Source: Platycnemis pennipes
Taxonomy: Eukaryota; Arthropoda; Insecta; Odonata; Platycnemididae
Reading direction: 5' to 3'
Length of the DNA: 64,000 nt
Assembly: GCA_933228895.1 (NCBI GenBank)
Contig: OW121854.1
Location: forward strand, 58,570,609 to 58,634,608
The notes below the pieces were generated by a model. That model had not been told where the DNA came from. It worked only from the letters and a program-made list of their open reading frames with translations, and did not search any database. Each line of letters opens with the position of its first letter. The stretch's first letter is position 1. Both the position numbers and the translations under genes were made by a program. This document shows, piece by piece, positions 36,720-51,350 of the stretch.

Positions 36720-39290
36720 TACAGAAAATTAAATTGAACTCCACCTGGCTCCGTTACCTTTAGCTACGCAAATTATTTCCTACATAATAACACTCTTGAA
36801 TATTTATTCAGCAATTTGGGCCAACAGATATATCCAAGATTTACTGCGTAAATATTCAATAGTAAATTGGGTAAACCCCAGCAATTAAAATTCTAACAGT
36901 TATTCGCAAAGGATTGAACAGGAAATTAAATTGAACTCCACCTGGCTCCGTTACCTTTCGCTACGCAAATTATTTCCTACGTAATAACAATCTTGAATAT
37001 TTATTCAGCAATTTGGGCCAATAGATTTATCCAAGATTTACTGCGTAAATATTCAATAGTAAATTGGGTAAACACCAACAATTAAAATCTAAAAGTTATT
37101 CTCACAGGATTGAAAAGAAAATTGAATTGAACTCGACCAGGCTCCGTTACTTTTAGCTACGCAAATTATTTCCTACGTAATAACACTCGTGAATATTTAT
37201 TCAGCAATTTGGGCCAACATATATCCAAAATTTACTGCTTCAATATTCAATAGGAAATTGGGCAAACCCCAATATTAAAATTCCAACAGTTATTCACAAT
37301 GGATTGAACAAAATTAAATAGAACTCCACCTGGCTCCGTTACCTTTAGGTACGCAAATTATTTCCTACGTAATATCACTCTTGAATATTTATTCAGCAAT
37401 TTAGGCCAACAGATATATCCAAGATTTACTGCGTAAATATTCAATAGTAAATTGGGCAAACCCCAACAATTAAAATTCTAACAGTTATTCGCAATGGATT
37501 TAACAGAAAATTAAATTGAACTCCACCTGGCTCCGTTACCTTTCGCTACGCAAATTATTTCCCACGTAATAACATTGTTGAATATTTATTCAGTAATTTG
37601 GGCCAACAGATATATCCAAGATTTACTGTGTAAATATTCAACAGCAAATTGGGCAAACACCAACAATTGAAATCTAACAGTTATTCGTAAAGAATTGAAC
37701 AGAAAATTCAATATAACTCGACCCGGTTCCGTTACCTTTGTCTACGCAAATTATTTCCTACGTTATAACACTCTTTAATATATATTCAGCAATTTGGGCC
37801 AACATATATATCGAAAAGGTGCTCCGAAAATATTCAATAGTAAATTAGGCAAACCCCAACAATTAAAATGTAACAGTTATTCGCAACGGATTGTACAGAA
37901 AATTAAATTGAACTCTACCTGGCTGCGTTACTTTTAGCTACGCAAAGTATTTCTTTCGTAATAACACTCTTGAATAATTATTCAGCAATTTCGGCCGACA
38001 TATATATCTAATAGTTAATGCGTAAATATTCAATAGTAAATTGGCAAACCCTAGCAATTAAAGTGTAGCAGTTATTTACAAAGGATTGTACAGAAAATTA
38101 AATTGAACTCCACCTGGCTCCTTTACCTTTAGTTACGCAAATTATTTCCTACATAATAACACTCTTGAATATTTATTCAGCAATTTGGGCCAACAGATAT
38201 ATTTAAGATTTACTGCGTATATATTCAATAGTAAATTGGGTAAACCCCAGCAATTAAAATTCTAACAGTTATTCGCAAAGGATTGAACAGAAAAATAAAT
38301 AACTCCACCTGGCTCCGTTACCTTTCGCTACGCAAATTATTTCCTACGTAATAACACTCTTGAATATTTATTCAGCAATTTGGGCCAATAGATTTATCCA
38401 AGATTTACTGCGTAAATATTCAATAGTAAATTGGGTAAACACCAACAATTAAAATCTAAAAGTTATTCTCACAGGATTGAAATGTAAATTGAATTGAACT
38501 CGACCTGGCTACATTACTTTTAGCTACGCAAATTATTTCCTACGTAATAACACTCTTGAATATTTATTAAGCAATTTGGGCCAAAATATATCCAAAATTT
38601 ACTGCGTCAATATTCAATAGGAAATTGGGCAAACCCCAATATTAAAATTCCAACAGTTATTCGCAAGGGATTGAACAGAAAATTAAATTGAACACCACCT
38701 GGCTCCGTTACCTTTAGCTACGCAAATTATTTCCCACGTAATATCACTCTTGAATATTTATTCAGTAATTTGGGCCAACAGATATATCCAAGATTTACTG
38801 TGTAAATATTCAACAGCAAATTGGGCAAACACCAACAATTGAAATCTAACAATTATTCGCAAAGAATTGAACAGAAAATTAATTATATAACTCGACCCGG
38901 TTCCGTTACCTTTATCTACGCAAATTATTTCCTACGTTATAACACTCTTGAATATATATTCAGCAATTTGGGCCAGCATATATGTCGAAAAGGTGCTCCG
39001 AAAATATTTAATAGTAAATTAGGCAAACCCCAACAATTAAAATGTAACAGTTATTCGAACGGATTGAACAGAAAATTAAATTGAACTCTACCTGGCAGCA
39101 ATACTTTTAGCTACGCAAAGTATTTCTTTCGTAATAACACTCTTGAATAATTATTCAGCGATTTCGGCCGACATATATATCTAATAGTTAATGCGTAAAT
39201 ATTCAATAGTAAATTGGCAAACCCTAGCAATTAAAATGTAGCAGTTATTTACAAAAGATTGTACAGAAAATTAAATTGAACTCCACCTGG
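36720..39290 (+). repeat. 2.6-kb block duplicated 6.2-6.4 kb downstream (first copy)
   Basis: Corresponds to about 43,113-45,490. The offset is about 6,393 at the start and 6,200 at the end because one monomer present here (around 38.3-38.55 kb) is missing from the second copy. Shared rare marks include TGGGCCAAAATATATCC, GAACACCACCTGG and the inserted TTAATTATATAACTCG. Confidence 0.8.
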
Positions 39291-40055
39291 CTCCGTTACC
39301 TTTAGCTACGCAAATTATTTCCTGCGTAATAACACTCTTGAATATTTATTCAGCAATTTGGGCCAACAGATATATAGATAAGATTTACTGGGTAAATATT
39401 CAATAGGAAATTGGGCAAACCCCAACAAATAAAATTCTAACAGTTATTCGCAATGGATTAACAGAAAATTAAATTGAACTCCACCTGGCTCTGTTATCTT
39501 TAGCTACGCAAATTATTTCGAAGGAAATACACTCTTGAATATTTATTCAGCAATTTGGGCCAACGTATATCCAAGATTTACTGCGTAAATAATCAATAGT
39601 AAATTGGGCAAACACCGACAATTGAAATCTAACAGTTATTCGCTAGGATTGGTCAGAAAATTAAATTGAACTCTGCCTGGCTCCGTTACTTTTAGCTACG
39701 CAAATTATTTCCTACGTAATAACTCTCTTGAATATTTATTCAGCAATTTGGGCCAACAGATATATCCAAGATTTACTGCGTAAATATTCATTAGGAAATT
39801 GGGCAAACCCCAGCAATTAAATTTTAACAGTTATTCGCAAAGGATTGAACAGAAAATTAAATTGAACTCCACCTGGCTCCGTTACCTTTCGCTACGCAAA
39901 TTATTTCCTACGTAATAACACTCGTGAATATTTATTCAGCAATTTGGGCCAACAGATATATTTAAGATTTACTGCGTAAATATTCAATAGGGAATTGGGC
40001 AAACCCCAATATTAAAATTCCAACAGTTATTCGCAAAGGATTGAACAGAAAATTA

Positions 40056-40134
40056 AATTACACTAAATTTAAAATTCCCTACAATTAATAAATAGTGAAA
40101 TCCAAAAAGCCAAATAGTAAATTGGCAAACCCCA
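40056..40134 (+). repeat. Truncated junction monomer (copy 3 of 5)
   Basis: Same bridge (AATAAATAGTGAAATCC, AAAAGCCAAATAGTAAATT), with a small deletion near its start. Confidence 0.75.
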
Positions 40135-40944
40135 ACAATTAAAATGTAACAGTTATTTACAACGGATTGTAAAGAAAATTAAATTGAACTCGTCCTGGCC
40201 CCTTTATCCTTATGGTACGCAATATATTCCGGACATAACGACACTCTTGAATATTTATTCAGTAATTTGGGCCATCAGATATATCCAAGATTTAATGCGT
40301 AAATATTCAACAGTAAATTGGGCAAACACCAACAATTGAAATCTAACAGTTATTCGCTAGGATTGGTCAGAAAATTAAATTGAACTCTGCCCGGCTCCGT
40401 TACCTATAGCTACGCAAATTATTTCCTACGTAATAACACTCTTGAATATTTATTCAGCAATTTGGGCCAACAGATATATCCAAGATTTACTGCGTAAATG
40501 TTCAATAGTAAATTGGGCAAACCCCAGCAATTAAAATTCTAACAGTTATTCGCAAAGGATTGAACAGAAAATTAAATTGAACTCCACCTGGCTCCGTTAC
40601 CTTTCGCTACGCAAATTATTTCCTACGTAATAACACTCTTGAATATTTATTCAGCAATTTGGGCCAACAGATATATCCAAGATTTACTGCGTAAATATTC
40701 AATAGTAAATTGGGCAAACCCCAACAATTAAAATTCTAACAGTTATTCGCAAAGGATTGAACAGAAAATTTAACTGAACTTGACCTGGCTCCGTTACCTT
40801 TAGCTACGCAAATTATTTCCTACGTAATAACACTCTTGAATATTTATTCAGCAATTTGGGCCAATTGATATATCCAAGATTTGCTGCGTAAATATTCAAT
40901 AGTAAATTGGGCAAACCCCAACAATTAAAATTCTAACAGTTAGA

Positions 40945-43127
40945 CGCAAAGGATTGAACAGAAAATTTAACTGAACTTGACCTGGCTCCGTTACCTTTAG
41001 CTACGCAAATTATTTCCTACGTAACAACACTCTTGAATATTTATTCAGCAATTTGGGCCAATAGATATATCCAAGATTTACTGCGTAAATATTCAATAGT
41101 AAATTGGGTAAACCCCAACAATTAAAATCTAAAAGTTATTCGCACAGGATTGAAAAGAAAATTGAATTGAACTCGAACTGGCTCCGTTACTTTTAGCTAC
41201 GCAAATTATTTCCTACGTAATAACGCTCTTGAATATTTATTCAGCAATTTGGGCCAATAGATTTATCCAAGATTTACTGCGTAAATATTCAACAGTAAAT
41301 TGGGTAAACACCAACAATTAAAATCCTAAAGTTATTCTCACAGGATTGAAAAGAAAATTGAATTGAACTCGACATGGCTCCGTTACTTTTAGCTACGCAA
41401 ATTATTTCCTACGTAATAACACTCTTGAATATTTATTCAGCAATTTGGGCCAACATATATCCAAAATTTACTGCGTCAATATTCAATATGAAATTGGGCA
41501 AACCCCAATATTAAAATTCCAACAGTTATTCGCAATGGATTGAACAGAAAATTAAATTGAACTCCACCTGGCTCCGTTACCTTTAGCTACGCAAATTATT
41601 TCCTACGTAATATCACTCTTGAATATATATTCAGCAATTTAGGCCAACAGATATATCCAACAGTTACTGCGTAAATATTCAATAGTAAATTGGGCCAACC
41701 CCAACAATTAAAATTCTAACAGTTATTCGCAATGGATTTAACTGAAAATTAAATTGAACTCCACCTGGCTCCGTTACCTTTCGCTACGCAAATTATTTCG
41801 TACGTAATAACACTCTTGAATATTTATTCAGCAATTTGGGCCAATAGATATATCCAAGATTTGCTGCGTAAATATTTAATAGTAAATTGGGCAAACCCCA
41901 ACAATTAAAATTCTAACAGTTATTCGCAAAGGATTGAACAGAAAATTTAACTGAACTTGACCTGGCTCCGTTACCTTTAGCTAAGCAAATTATTTCCTAC
42001 GTAATAACACTCTTGAATATTTATTTAGAAATTTGGGCCAATAGATATATCCAAGATTTGATGCGTAAATATTCAATAGTAAATTGGGCAAACCCCAACA
42101 ATTAAAATTCTAACAGTTATTCGCAAAGGATTGAACAGAAAATTTAACTGAACTTGACCTGGCTCCGTTACCTTTAGCTACGCAAATTATTTCCTACGTA
42201 ATAACACTTTTGAATATTTATTCAGCAATTTGGGCCAATAGATATATCCAAGATATACTGCGTAAATATTCAATAGTAAATTGGGTAAACCCCAACAATT
42301 AAAATCTAAAAGTTATTCGCACAGGATTGAAAAGAAAATTTAATTTAACTCGACCTGGCTCCGTTACTTTTAGCTACGCAAATATTTTCCTACGTAATAA
42401 CTCTCTTGAATATTTATTCAGCAATTTGGGCCAACAGATATATCCAAGATTTACTCCGTAAATATTCAATAGGAAATTGGGCAAACCCCAACAATTAAAA
42501 TTCTAACAGTTATTCGCAAAGGATTGAACAGAAAATTAAATTGAACTCCACCTTGCTCCGTTACCTTTCGCTACGCAAATTATTTCCCACGTAATAACAT
42601 TGTTGAATATTTATTCAGTAATTTGGGCCAACAGTTATATCTAAGATTAACTGTGTAAATATTCAACAGCAAATTAGGCAAACACCAACAATTGAAATCT
42701 AACAGTTATTTGCAAAGAATTGAACAGAAAATTAAATATAACTCGACCCGGCTCCGTTACCTTTATCTACCTAAATTATTTCCTACGTTATAACACTCTT
42801 GAATATTTATTCAGCAATTTGGGCCAACATATATATCGAAAAGGTGCTCCGAAAATATTCAATAGTAAATTAGGCAAACCCCAACAATTAAAATGTAACA
42901 GTTATTCACAACGGATTGTACAGAAAATTAATTTGAACTCTACCTGGCTCCGTTACTTTTAGCTACGCAAAGTATTTCTTTCGTAATAACACTCTTGAAT
43001 AATTATTCAGCGATATCGGCCGACATATATATCTAATAGTTAATGCGTAAATATTCAATAGTTAATTGGCAAACTCTAGCAATTAAAAAATAGCAGTTAT
43101 TTACAAAAGATTGTACAGAAAATTAAA
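40945..43127 (+). repeat. 2.2-kb block duplicated from 8.16 kb upstream (second copy)
   Basis: Partner of the 32,785-34,965 block with only scattered substitutions. Past its right end, similarity switches to the 36.7-kb block, marking an exchange or fusion junction at about 43.12 kb. Confidence 0.8.
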
Positions 43128-45490
43128 TTGAACTCCACCTGGCTCCGTTACCTTTAGCTACGCAAATTATTTCCTACATAATAACACTCTTGAATATTTA
43201 TTCAGCAATTTGGGCCAACAGATATATCCAAGATTTACTGCGTAAATATTCAATAGTAAATTGGGTAAACCCCAGCAATTAAAATTCTAACATTTATTCG
43301 CAATGGATTGAACAGAAAATTAAATTGAACTCCACCTGGCTACGTTACCTTTCGCTACGCAAATTATTTCCTACGTAATAACAATCTTGAATATTTATTC
43401 AGCAATTTGGGCCAATAGATTTATCCAAGATTTACTGCGTAAATATTCAACAGTAAATTGGGTTAACACCAACAATTAAAATCTAAAAGTTATTCTCACA
43501 GGATTGAAAAGAAAATTGAATTGAACTCGACCAGGCTCCGTTACTTTTAGCTACGCAAATTATTTCCTACGTAATAACACTCGTGAATATTTATTCAGCA
43601 ATTTGGGCCAACATATATCCAAAATTTACTGCTTCAATATTCAATAGGAAATTGGGCAAACCCCAATATTAAAATTCCAACAGTTATTCACAATGGATTG
43701 AACAAAATTAAATTGAACTCCACCTGGCTCCGTTACCTTTAGGTACGCAAATTATTTCCTACGTAATATCACTCTTGAATATTTATTCAGCAATTTAGGC
43801 CAACAGATATATCCAAGATTTACTGCGTAAATATTCAATAGTAAATTGGGCAAACCCCAACAATTAAAATTCTAACAGTTATTCGCAATGGATTTAACAG
43901 AAAATTAAATTGAACTCCACCTGGCTCCGTTACCTTTCGCTACGCAAATTATTTCCCACGTAATAACATTGTTGAATATTTATTCAGTAATTTGGGCCAA
44001 CAGATATATCCAAGATTTACTGTGTAAATATTCAACAGCAAATTGGGCAAACACCAACAATTGAAATCTAACAGTTATTCGCAAAGAATTGAACAGAAAA
44101 TTCAATATAACTCGACCCGGTTCCGTTACCTTTGTCTACGCAAATTATTTCCTACGTTATAACACTCTTTAATATATATTCAGCAATTTGGGCCAACATA
44201 TATATCGAAAAGGTGCTCCGAAAATATTCAATAGTAAATTAGGCAAACCCCAACAATTAAAATGTAACAGTTATTCGCAACGGATTGTACAGAAAATTAA
44301 ATTGAACTCTACCTGGCTGCGTTACTTTTAGCTACGCAAAGTATTTCTTTCGTAATAACACTCTTGAATAATTATTCAGCAATTTCGGCCGACATATATA
44401 TCTAATAGTTAATGCGTAAATATTCAATAGTAAATTGGCAAACCCTAGCAATTAAAGTGTAGCAGTTATTTACAAAGGATTGTACAGAAAATTAAATTGA
44501 ACTCCACCTGGCTCCTTTACCTTTAGTTACGCAAATTATTTCCTACATAATAACACTCTTGAATATTTATTCAGCAATTTGGGCCAACAGATATATTTAA
44601 GATTTACTGCGTAAATATTCAATAGTAAATTGGGTAAACCCCAGCAATTAAAATTCTAACAGTTATTCGCAAAGGATTGAACAGAAAATTAAATTGAACT
44701 CCACCTGGCTCCGTTACCTTTCGCTACGCAAATTATTTCCTACGTAATAACACTCTTGAATATTTATTAAGCAATTTGGGCCAAAATATATCCAAAATTT
44801 ACTGCGTCAATATTCAATAGGAAATTGGGCAAACCCCAATATTAAAATTCCAACAGTTATTCGCAATGGATTGAACAGAAAATTAAATTGAACACCACCT
44901 GGCTCCGTTACCTTTAGCTACGCAAATTATTTCCTACGTAATATCACTCTTGAATATTTATTCAGTAATTTGGGCCAACAGATATATCCAAGATTTACTG
45001 TGTAAATATTCAACAGCAAATTGGGCAAACACCAACAATTGAAATCTAACAATTATTCGCAAAGAATTGAACAGAAAATTAATTATATAACTCGACCCGG
45101 TTCCGTTACCTTTATCTACGCAAATTATTTCCTACGTTATAACACTCTTGAATATATATTCAGCAATTTGGGCCAGCATATATGTCGAAAAGGTGCTCCG
45201 AAAATATTTAATAGTAAATTAGGCAAACCCCAACAATTAAAATGTAACAGTTATTCGAACGGATTGAACAGAAAATTAAATTGAACTCTACCTGGCAGCA
45301 ATACTTTTAGCTACGCAAAGTATTTCTTTCGTAATAACACTTGAATAATTATTCAGCGATTTCGGCCGACATATATATCTAATAGTTAATGCGTAAATAT
45401 TCAATAGTAAATTGGCAAACCCTAGCAATTAAAATGTAGCAGTTATTTACAAAAGATTGTACAGAAAATTAAATTGAACTCCACCTGGCT
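43113..45490 (+). repeat. 2.4-kb block, one-monomer-shorter copy of 36.7-39.3 kb
   Basis: Shares the private marks listed for the 36.7-kb block but lacks one whole monomer, a footprint of unequal exchange in register. A related fragment appears again at about 57.8-59.3 kb with an extra 31-bp deletion near 57,958. Confidence 0.75.
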
Positions 45491-48400
45491 TCGTTACCTT
45501 TATCTACGGAAATTATTTCCTACGTTATAACACTCTTGAATATTTATTCAGCAATTTGGGCCAACATATATATCGAAAAGGTGCTCCGAAAATATTCAAT
45601 AGTAAATTAGGCAAACCCCAACAATTAAAATGTAACAGTTATTCACAACGGATTGAACAGAAAATTAAATTGAACTCTACCTGGCAGCAATACTTTTAGC
45701 TACGCAAAGTATTTCTTTCGTAATAACACTCTTGAATAATTATTCAGCGATTTCGGCCGACATATATATCTAATAGTTAATGCGTAAATATTCAATGGTA
45801 AATTGGCAAACCCTAGCAATTAAAATGTAGCAGTTATTTACAAAAGATTGTACAGAAAATTAAATTGAACTCCACCTGGCTCCGTTACCTTTAGCTACGC
45901 AAATTATTTCCTGCGTAATAACACTCTTGAATATTTATTCAGCAATTTGGGCCAACAGATATATAGCCAAGATTTACTGGGTAAATATTCAATAGGAAAT
46001 TGGGCAAACCCCAACAAATAAAATTCTAACAGTTATTCGCAATGGATTGAACAGAAAATTAAATTGAACTCCACCTGGCTCTGTTATCTTTAGCTACGCA
46101 AATTATTTCGAAGGAAATACACTCTTGAATATTTATTCAGCAATTTGGGCCAACGTATATCCAAGATTTACTGCGTAAATAATCAATAGTAAATTGGGCA
46201 AACCCCAACAATTAAAATTCTAACAGTTATTCGCAATGGATTGAACAGAAAATTAAATTGAACTCCACCTGACTCCGTTACCTTTCGCTACGCAAATTAT
46301 TTCCTACGTAATAACACACTTGAATATTTATTCAGCAATTTGGGCCAACAGATATATCCAAGATTTACTGCGTAAATATTCAATAGTAAATTGGGCAAAC
46401 CCCAACAATTAAAATGTAACAGTTATTTACAACGGATTGTAAAGAAAATTAAATTGAACTCGTCCTGGCCCCTTTATCCTTATGGTACGCAATATATTCC
46501 GGACATAACAACACTCTTGAATATTTATTCAGTAATTTGGGCCATCAGATATATCCAAGATTTAATGCGTAAATATTCAACAGTAAATTGGGCAAACACC
46601 AACAATTGAAATCTAACAGTTATTCGCTAGGATTGGTCAGAAAATTAAATTGAACTCTGCCTGGCTCCGTTACCTATAGCTACGCAAATTATTTCCTACG
46701 TAATAACACTCTTGAATATTTATTCAGCAATTTGGGCCAACAGATATATCCAAGATTTACTGCGTAAATATTCAATAGTAAATTGGGCAAACCCCAGCAA
46801 TTAAAATTCTAACAGTTATTCGCAAAGGATTGAACAGAAAATTAAATTGAACTCCACCTGGCTCCGTTACCTTTCGCTACGCAAATTATTTCCTACGTAA
46901 TAACACTCTTGAATATTTATTCAGCAATTTGGGCCAACAGATATATCCAAGATTTACTGCGTAAATATTCAACAGTAAATTGGGCAAACACCGACAATTG
47001 AAATCTAACAGTTATTCGCTAGGATTGGTCAGAAAATTAAATTGAACTCTGCCTGGCTCCGTTACCTTTAGCTACGCAAATTATTTCCTACGTAATATCA
47101 CTCTTGAATATTTATTCAGTAATTTGGGCCAACAGATATATCGAAAAGGTGCTCCGATAATATTCAATAGTAAATTAGGCAAACCCCAACAATTAAAATG
47201 TAACAGTTATTCGCAACGGATGGAACAGAAAATTAAATTGAACTCTACCTGGCTGCGTTACTTTTAGCTACGCAAAGAATTTCTTTCGCAATAACACTCT
47301 TGAATAATTATTCAGCAATTTCGGCCGACATATATATCTAATAGTTAATGCGTAAATATTCAATAGTAAATTGGCAAACCCTAGCAATTAAAATGTAGCA
47401 GTTATTTACAAAGGATTGTACAGAAAATTAAATCGAACTCCACCTGGCTCCGTTACCTTTAGCTACGCAAATTATTTCCTACGTAATAACCTTCTTGAAT
47501 ATTTATTCAGCAATTTGGGCCAACAGATATATCCAAGATTTACTGCGTAAATATTCAATAGTAAATTGGGTAAACCCCAGCAATTAAAATTCTAACAGTT
47601 ATTCGCAAAGGATTGAACAGGAAATTAAATTGAACTCCACCTGGCTCCGTTACCTTTCGCTACGCAAATTATTTCCTACGTAATAACACTCTTGAATATT
47701 TATTCAGCAATTTGGGCCAATAGATTTATCCAAGATTTACTGCGTAAATATTCAATAGTAAATTGGGTAAACACCAACAATTAAAATCTAAAAGTTATTC
47801 TCACAGGATTGAAAAGAAAATTGAATTGAACTCGACCTGGCTACATTACTTTTAGCTACGCAAATTATTTCCTACGTAATAACACTCTTGAATATTTATT
47901 AAGCAATTTGGGCCAAAATATATCCAAAATTTACTGCGTCAATATTCAATAGGAAATTGGGCAAACCCCAATATTAAAATTCCAACAGTTATTCGCAATG
48001 GATTAACAGAAAATTAAATTGAACACCACCTGGCTCCGTTACCTTTAGCTACGCAAATTATTTCCTACGTAATATCACTCTTGAATATTTATTCAGTAAT
48101 TTGGGCCAACAGATATATCCAAGATTTACTGTGTAAATATTCAACAGCAAACTGGGCAAACACCAACAATGGAAATCTAACAATTATTCGCAAAGAATTG
48201 AACAGAAAATTAATTATATAACTCGACCCGGTTCCGTTACCTTTATCTACGCAAATTATTTCCTACGTTATAACACTCTTGAATATATATTCAGCAATTT
48301 GGGCCAACATATATGTCGAAAAGGTGCTCCGAAAATATTTAATAGTAAATTAGGCAAACCCCAACAATTAAAATGTAACAGTTATTCGAACGGATTGAAC

Positions 48401-49549
48401 AGAAAATTAAATTGAACTCTACCTGGCTGCGTTACTTTTAGCTACGCAAATTATTTCCTACGTAATAACACTCTTGAATATTTATTTATAAATTTGGGCC
48501 AATAGATATATCCAAGATTTGCTGCGTAAATATTCAATAGTAAGTTGGGCAAACCCCAACAATTAAAATTCTAACAGTTATTCGCAAAGGATTGAACAGA
48601 AAATTTAACTGAACTTGACCTGGCTCCGTTACCTTTAGCTACGCAAATTATTTCCTACGTAATAACTCTCTTGAATATTTATTCAGCAATTTGGGACAAC
48701 AGATATATCCAAGATTTACTGCGTAAATATTCAATAGGAAATTGGGCAAACCCCAGCAATTAAAATTCTAACAGTTATTCGCAAAGGATTGAAGAGAAAA
48801 TTAAATTGAACTCCACCTGGCTCCGTTACCTTTCGCTACGCAAATTATTTCGTACGTAATAACACTCTTGAATATTTATTCAGCAATTTGGGCCAATAGA
48901 TATATCCAAGATTTGCTGCGTAAATATTTAATAGTAAATTGGGCAAACCCCAACAATTAAAATTCTAACTGTTATTCCCAAAGGATTGAACAGAAAATTT
49001 AACTGATTTTGACCTGGCTCCGTTACCTTTAGCTACGCAAATTATTTCCTACGTAATAACACTCTTGAATATTTATTCAGCAATTTGGGCCAATAGATAT
49101 ATCCAAGATTTACTGCGTAAATATTCAATAGTAAATTGGGTAAACCCCAACAATTAAAATCTAAAAGTTATTCGCACAGGATTGAAAAGAAAATTGAATA
49201 AAACTCGACCTGGCTCCGTTACTTTAAGCTACGCAAATTATTTCCTACGTAATAACACTCTTGAATATTTATTTAGAAATTTGGGCCAATAGATATATCC
49301 AAGATTTGCTGCGTAAATATTCAATAGTAAATTGGGAAAACCCCAACAATTAAAACTCTAACAGTTATTCGCTAGGATTGGTCAGAAAATTCAATTGAAC
49401 TCTGCCTGGCTCCGTTACCTTTAGCTACGCAATTATTTCCTACGTAATATCTCTCTTGAATATTTATTCAGCAATTTAGGCCAACAGATATATCCAAGAT
49501 TTACTGCGTAAATATTCAATAGTAAATTGGGCAAACCCCAACAATTAAA

Positions 49550-51350
49550 ATTCTAACAGTTATTCGCAATGGATTTAACAGAAAATTAAATTGAACTCCA
49601 CCTAGCTCCGTTACCTTTATCTACGCAAATTATTTCCTAAGTTATAACACTCTTGAATATTTATGCAGCAATTTGGGCCAACATATATATCGAAAAGGTG
49701 CTCCGAAAATATTCAATAGTAAATTAGGCAAACCCCAACAATTAAAATGTAACAGTTATTCACAACGGATTGAACAGAAAATTAAATTGAACTCTACCTG
49801 GCAGCAATACTTTTAGCTACGCAAAGTATTTCTTTCGTAATAACACTTGAATAATTATTCAGCGATTTCGGCCGACATATATATCTAATAGTTAATGCGT
49901 AAATATTCAATAGTAAATTGGCAAACCCTAGCAATTAAAATGTAGCAGTTATTTACAAAAGATTGTACAGAAAATTAAATTTAACTCCACCTGGCTCCGT
50001 TACCTTTATCTACGCAAATTATTTCCTACGTTATAACACTCTTGAATATTTATTCAGCAATTTGGGCCAACATATATATCGAAAAGGTGCTCCGAAAATA
50101 TTCAATAGTAAATTAGGCAAACCCCAACAATTAAAATGTAACAGTTATTCACAACGGATTGAACAGAAAATTAAATTGAACTCTACCTGGCAGCAATACT
50201 TTTAGCTACGCAAAGTATTTCTTTCGTAATAACACTCTTGAATAATTATTCAGCGATTTCGGCCGACATATATATCTAATAGTTAATGCGTAAATATTCA
50301 ATAGTAAATTGGCAAACCCTAGCAATTAAAATGTAGCAGTTATTTACAAAAGATTGTACAGAAAATTAAATTGAACTCCACCTGGCTCCGTTACCTTTAG
50401 CTACGCAAATTATTTCCTGCGTAATAACACTCTTGAATATTTATTCAGCAATTTGGGCCAACAGATATATAGATAAGATTTACTGGGTAAATATTCAATA
50501 GGAAATTGGGCAAACCCCAACAAATAAAATTCTAACAGTTATTCGCAATGGATTGAACAGAAAATTAAATTGAACTCCACCTGGCTCTGTTATCTTTAGC
50601 TACACAAATTAATTCGAAGGAAATACACTCTTGAATATTTATTCAGCAATTTGGGCCAACGTATATCCAAGATTTACTGCGTAAATAATCAATAGTAAAT
50701 TGGGCAAACCCCAACAATTAAAATTCTAACAGTTATTCGCAATGGATTGAACAGAAAATTAAATTGAACTCCACCTGACTCCGTTACCTTTAGCTACGCA
50801 AATTATTTTCTACGTAATAACACTCTTGAATATTTATTCAGCAATTTGGGCCAACAGATATATCCAAGATTTACTGCGTAAATATTCAATAGGGAAAAGG
50901 CAAACCCCAATATTAAAATTCCAACAGTTATTCGCAAAGGATTGAACAGAAAATTAAATTACACTCTAAATTTAAAATTCCCTACAATTAAAAAATAGTG
51001 AAATCCAAAAAGCCAAATAGTAAATTGGCAAACCCCTACAATTAAAATGTAACAGTTATTTACAACGGATTGTAAAGAAAATTAAATTGAACTCGTCCTG
51101 GCCCCTTTATCCTTATGGTACGCAATATATTCCGGACATAACAACACTCTTGAATATTTATTCAGCAATTTGGGCCAACAGATATATCCAAGATTTACTG
51201 CGTAAATATTCAATAGTAAATTGGGCAAACCCCAGCAATTAAAATTCTAACAGTTATTCGCAAAGGATTGAACAGAAAATTATATTGAACTCCACCTGGC
51301 TCCGTTACCTTTCGCTACGCAAATTATTTCCTACGTAATAACACATTTGA
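49550..51350 (+). repeat. Block repeated at 61.6-64.0 kb
   Basis: Its marker word ATTATTTCGAAGGAAATAC-like spacer and the CTGGCCCCTTTATCCTTATG monomer occur in the same order in both places, at an offset of about 12.43 kb (about 12.05 kb further left). Differences are whole-monomer gains or losses. Related runs occur at about 39.3-40.6 and 45.9-47.0 kb. Confidence 0.7.
50960..51042 (+). repeat. Truncated junction monomer (copy 4 of 5)
   Basis: Same bridge as the other copies, with AATTAAAAAATAGTG replacing AATTAATAAATAGTG, shared with the copy at 63.39 kb. Confidence 0.75.
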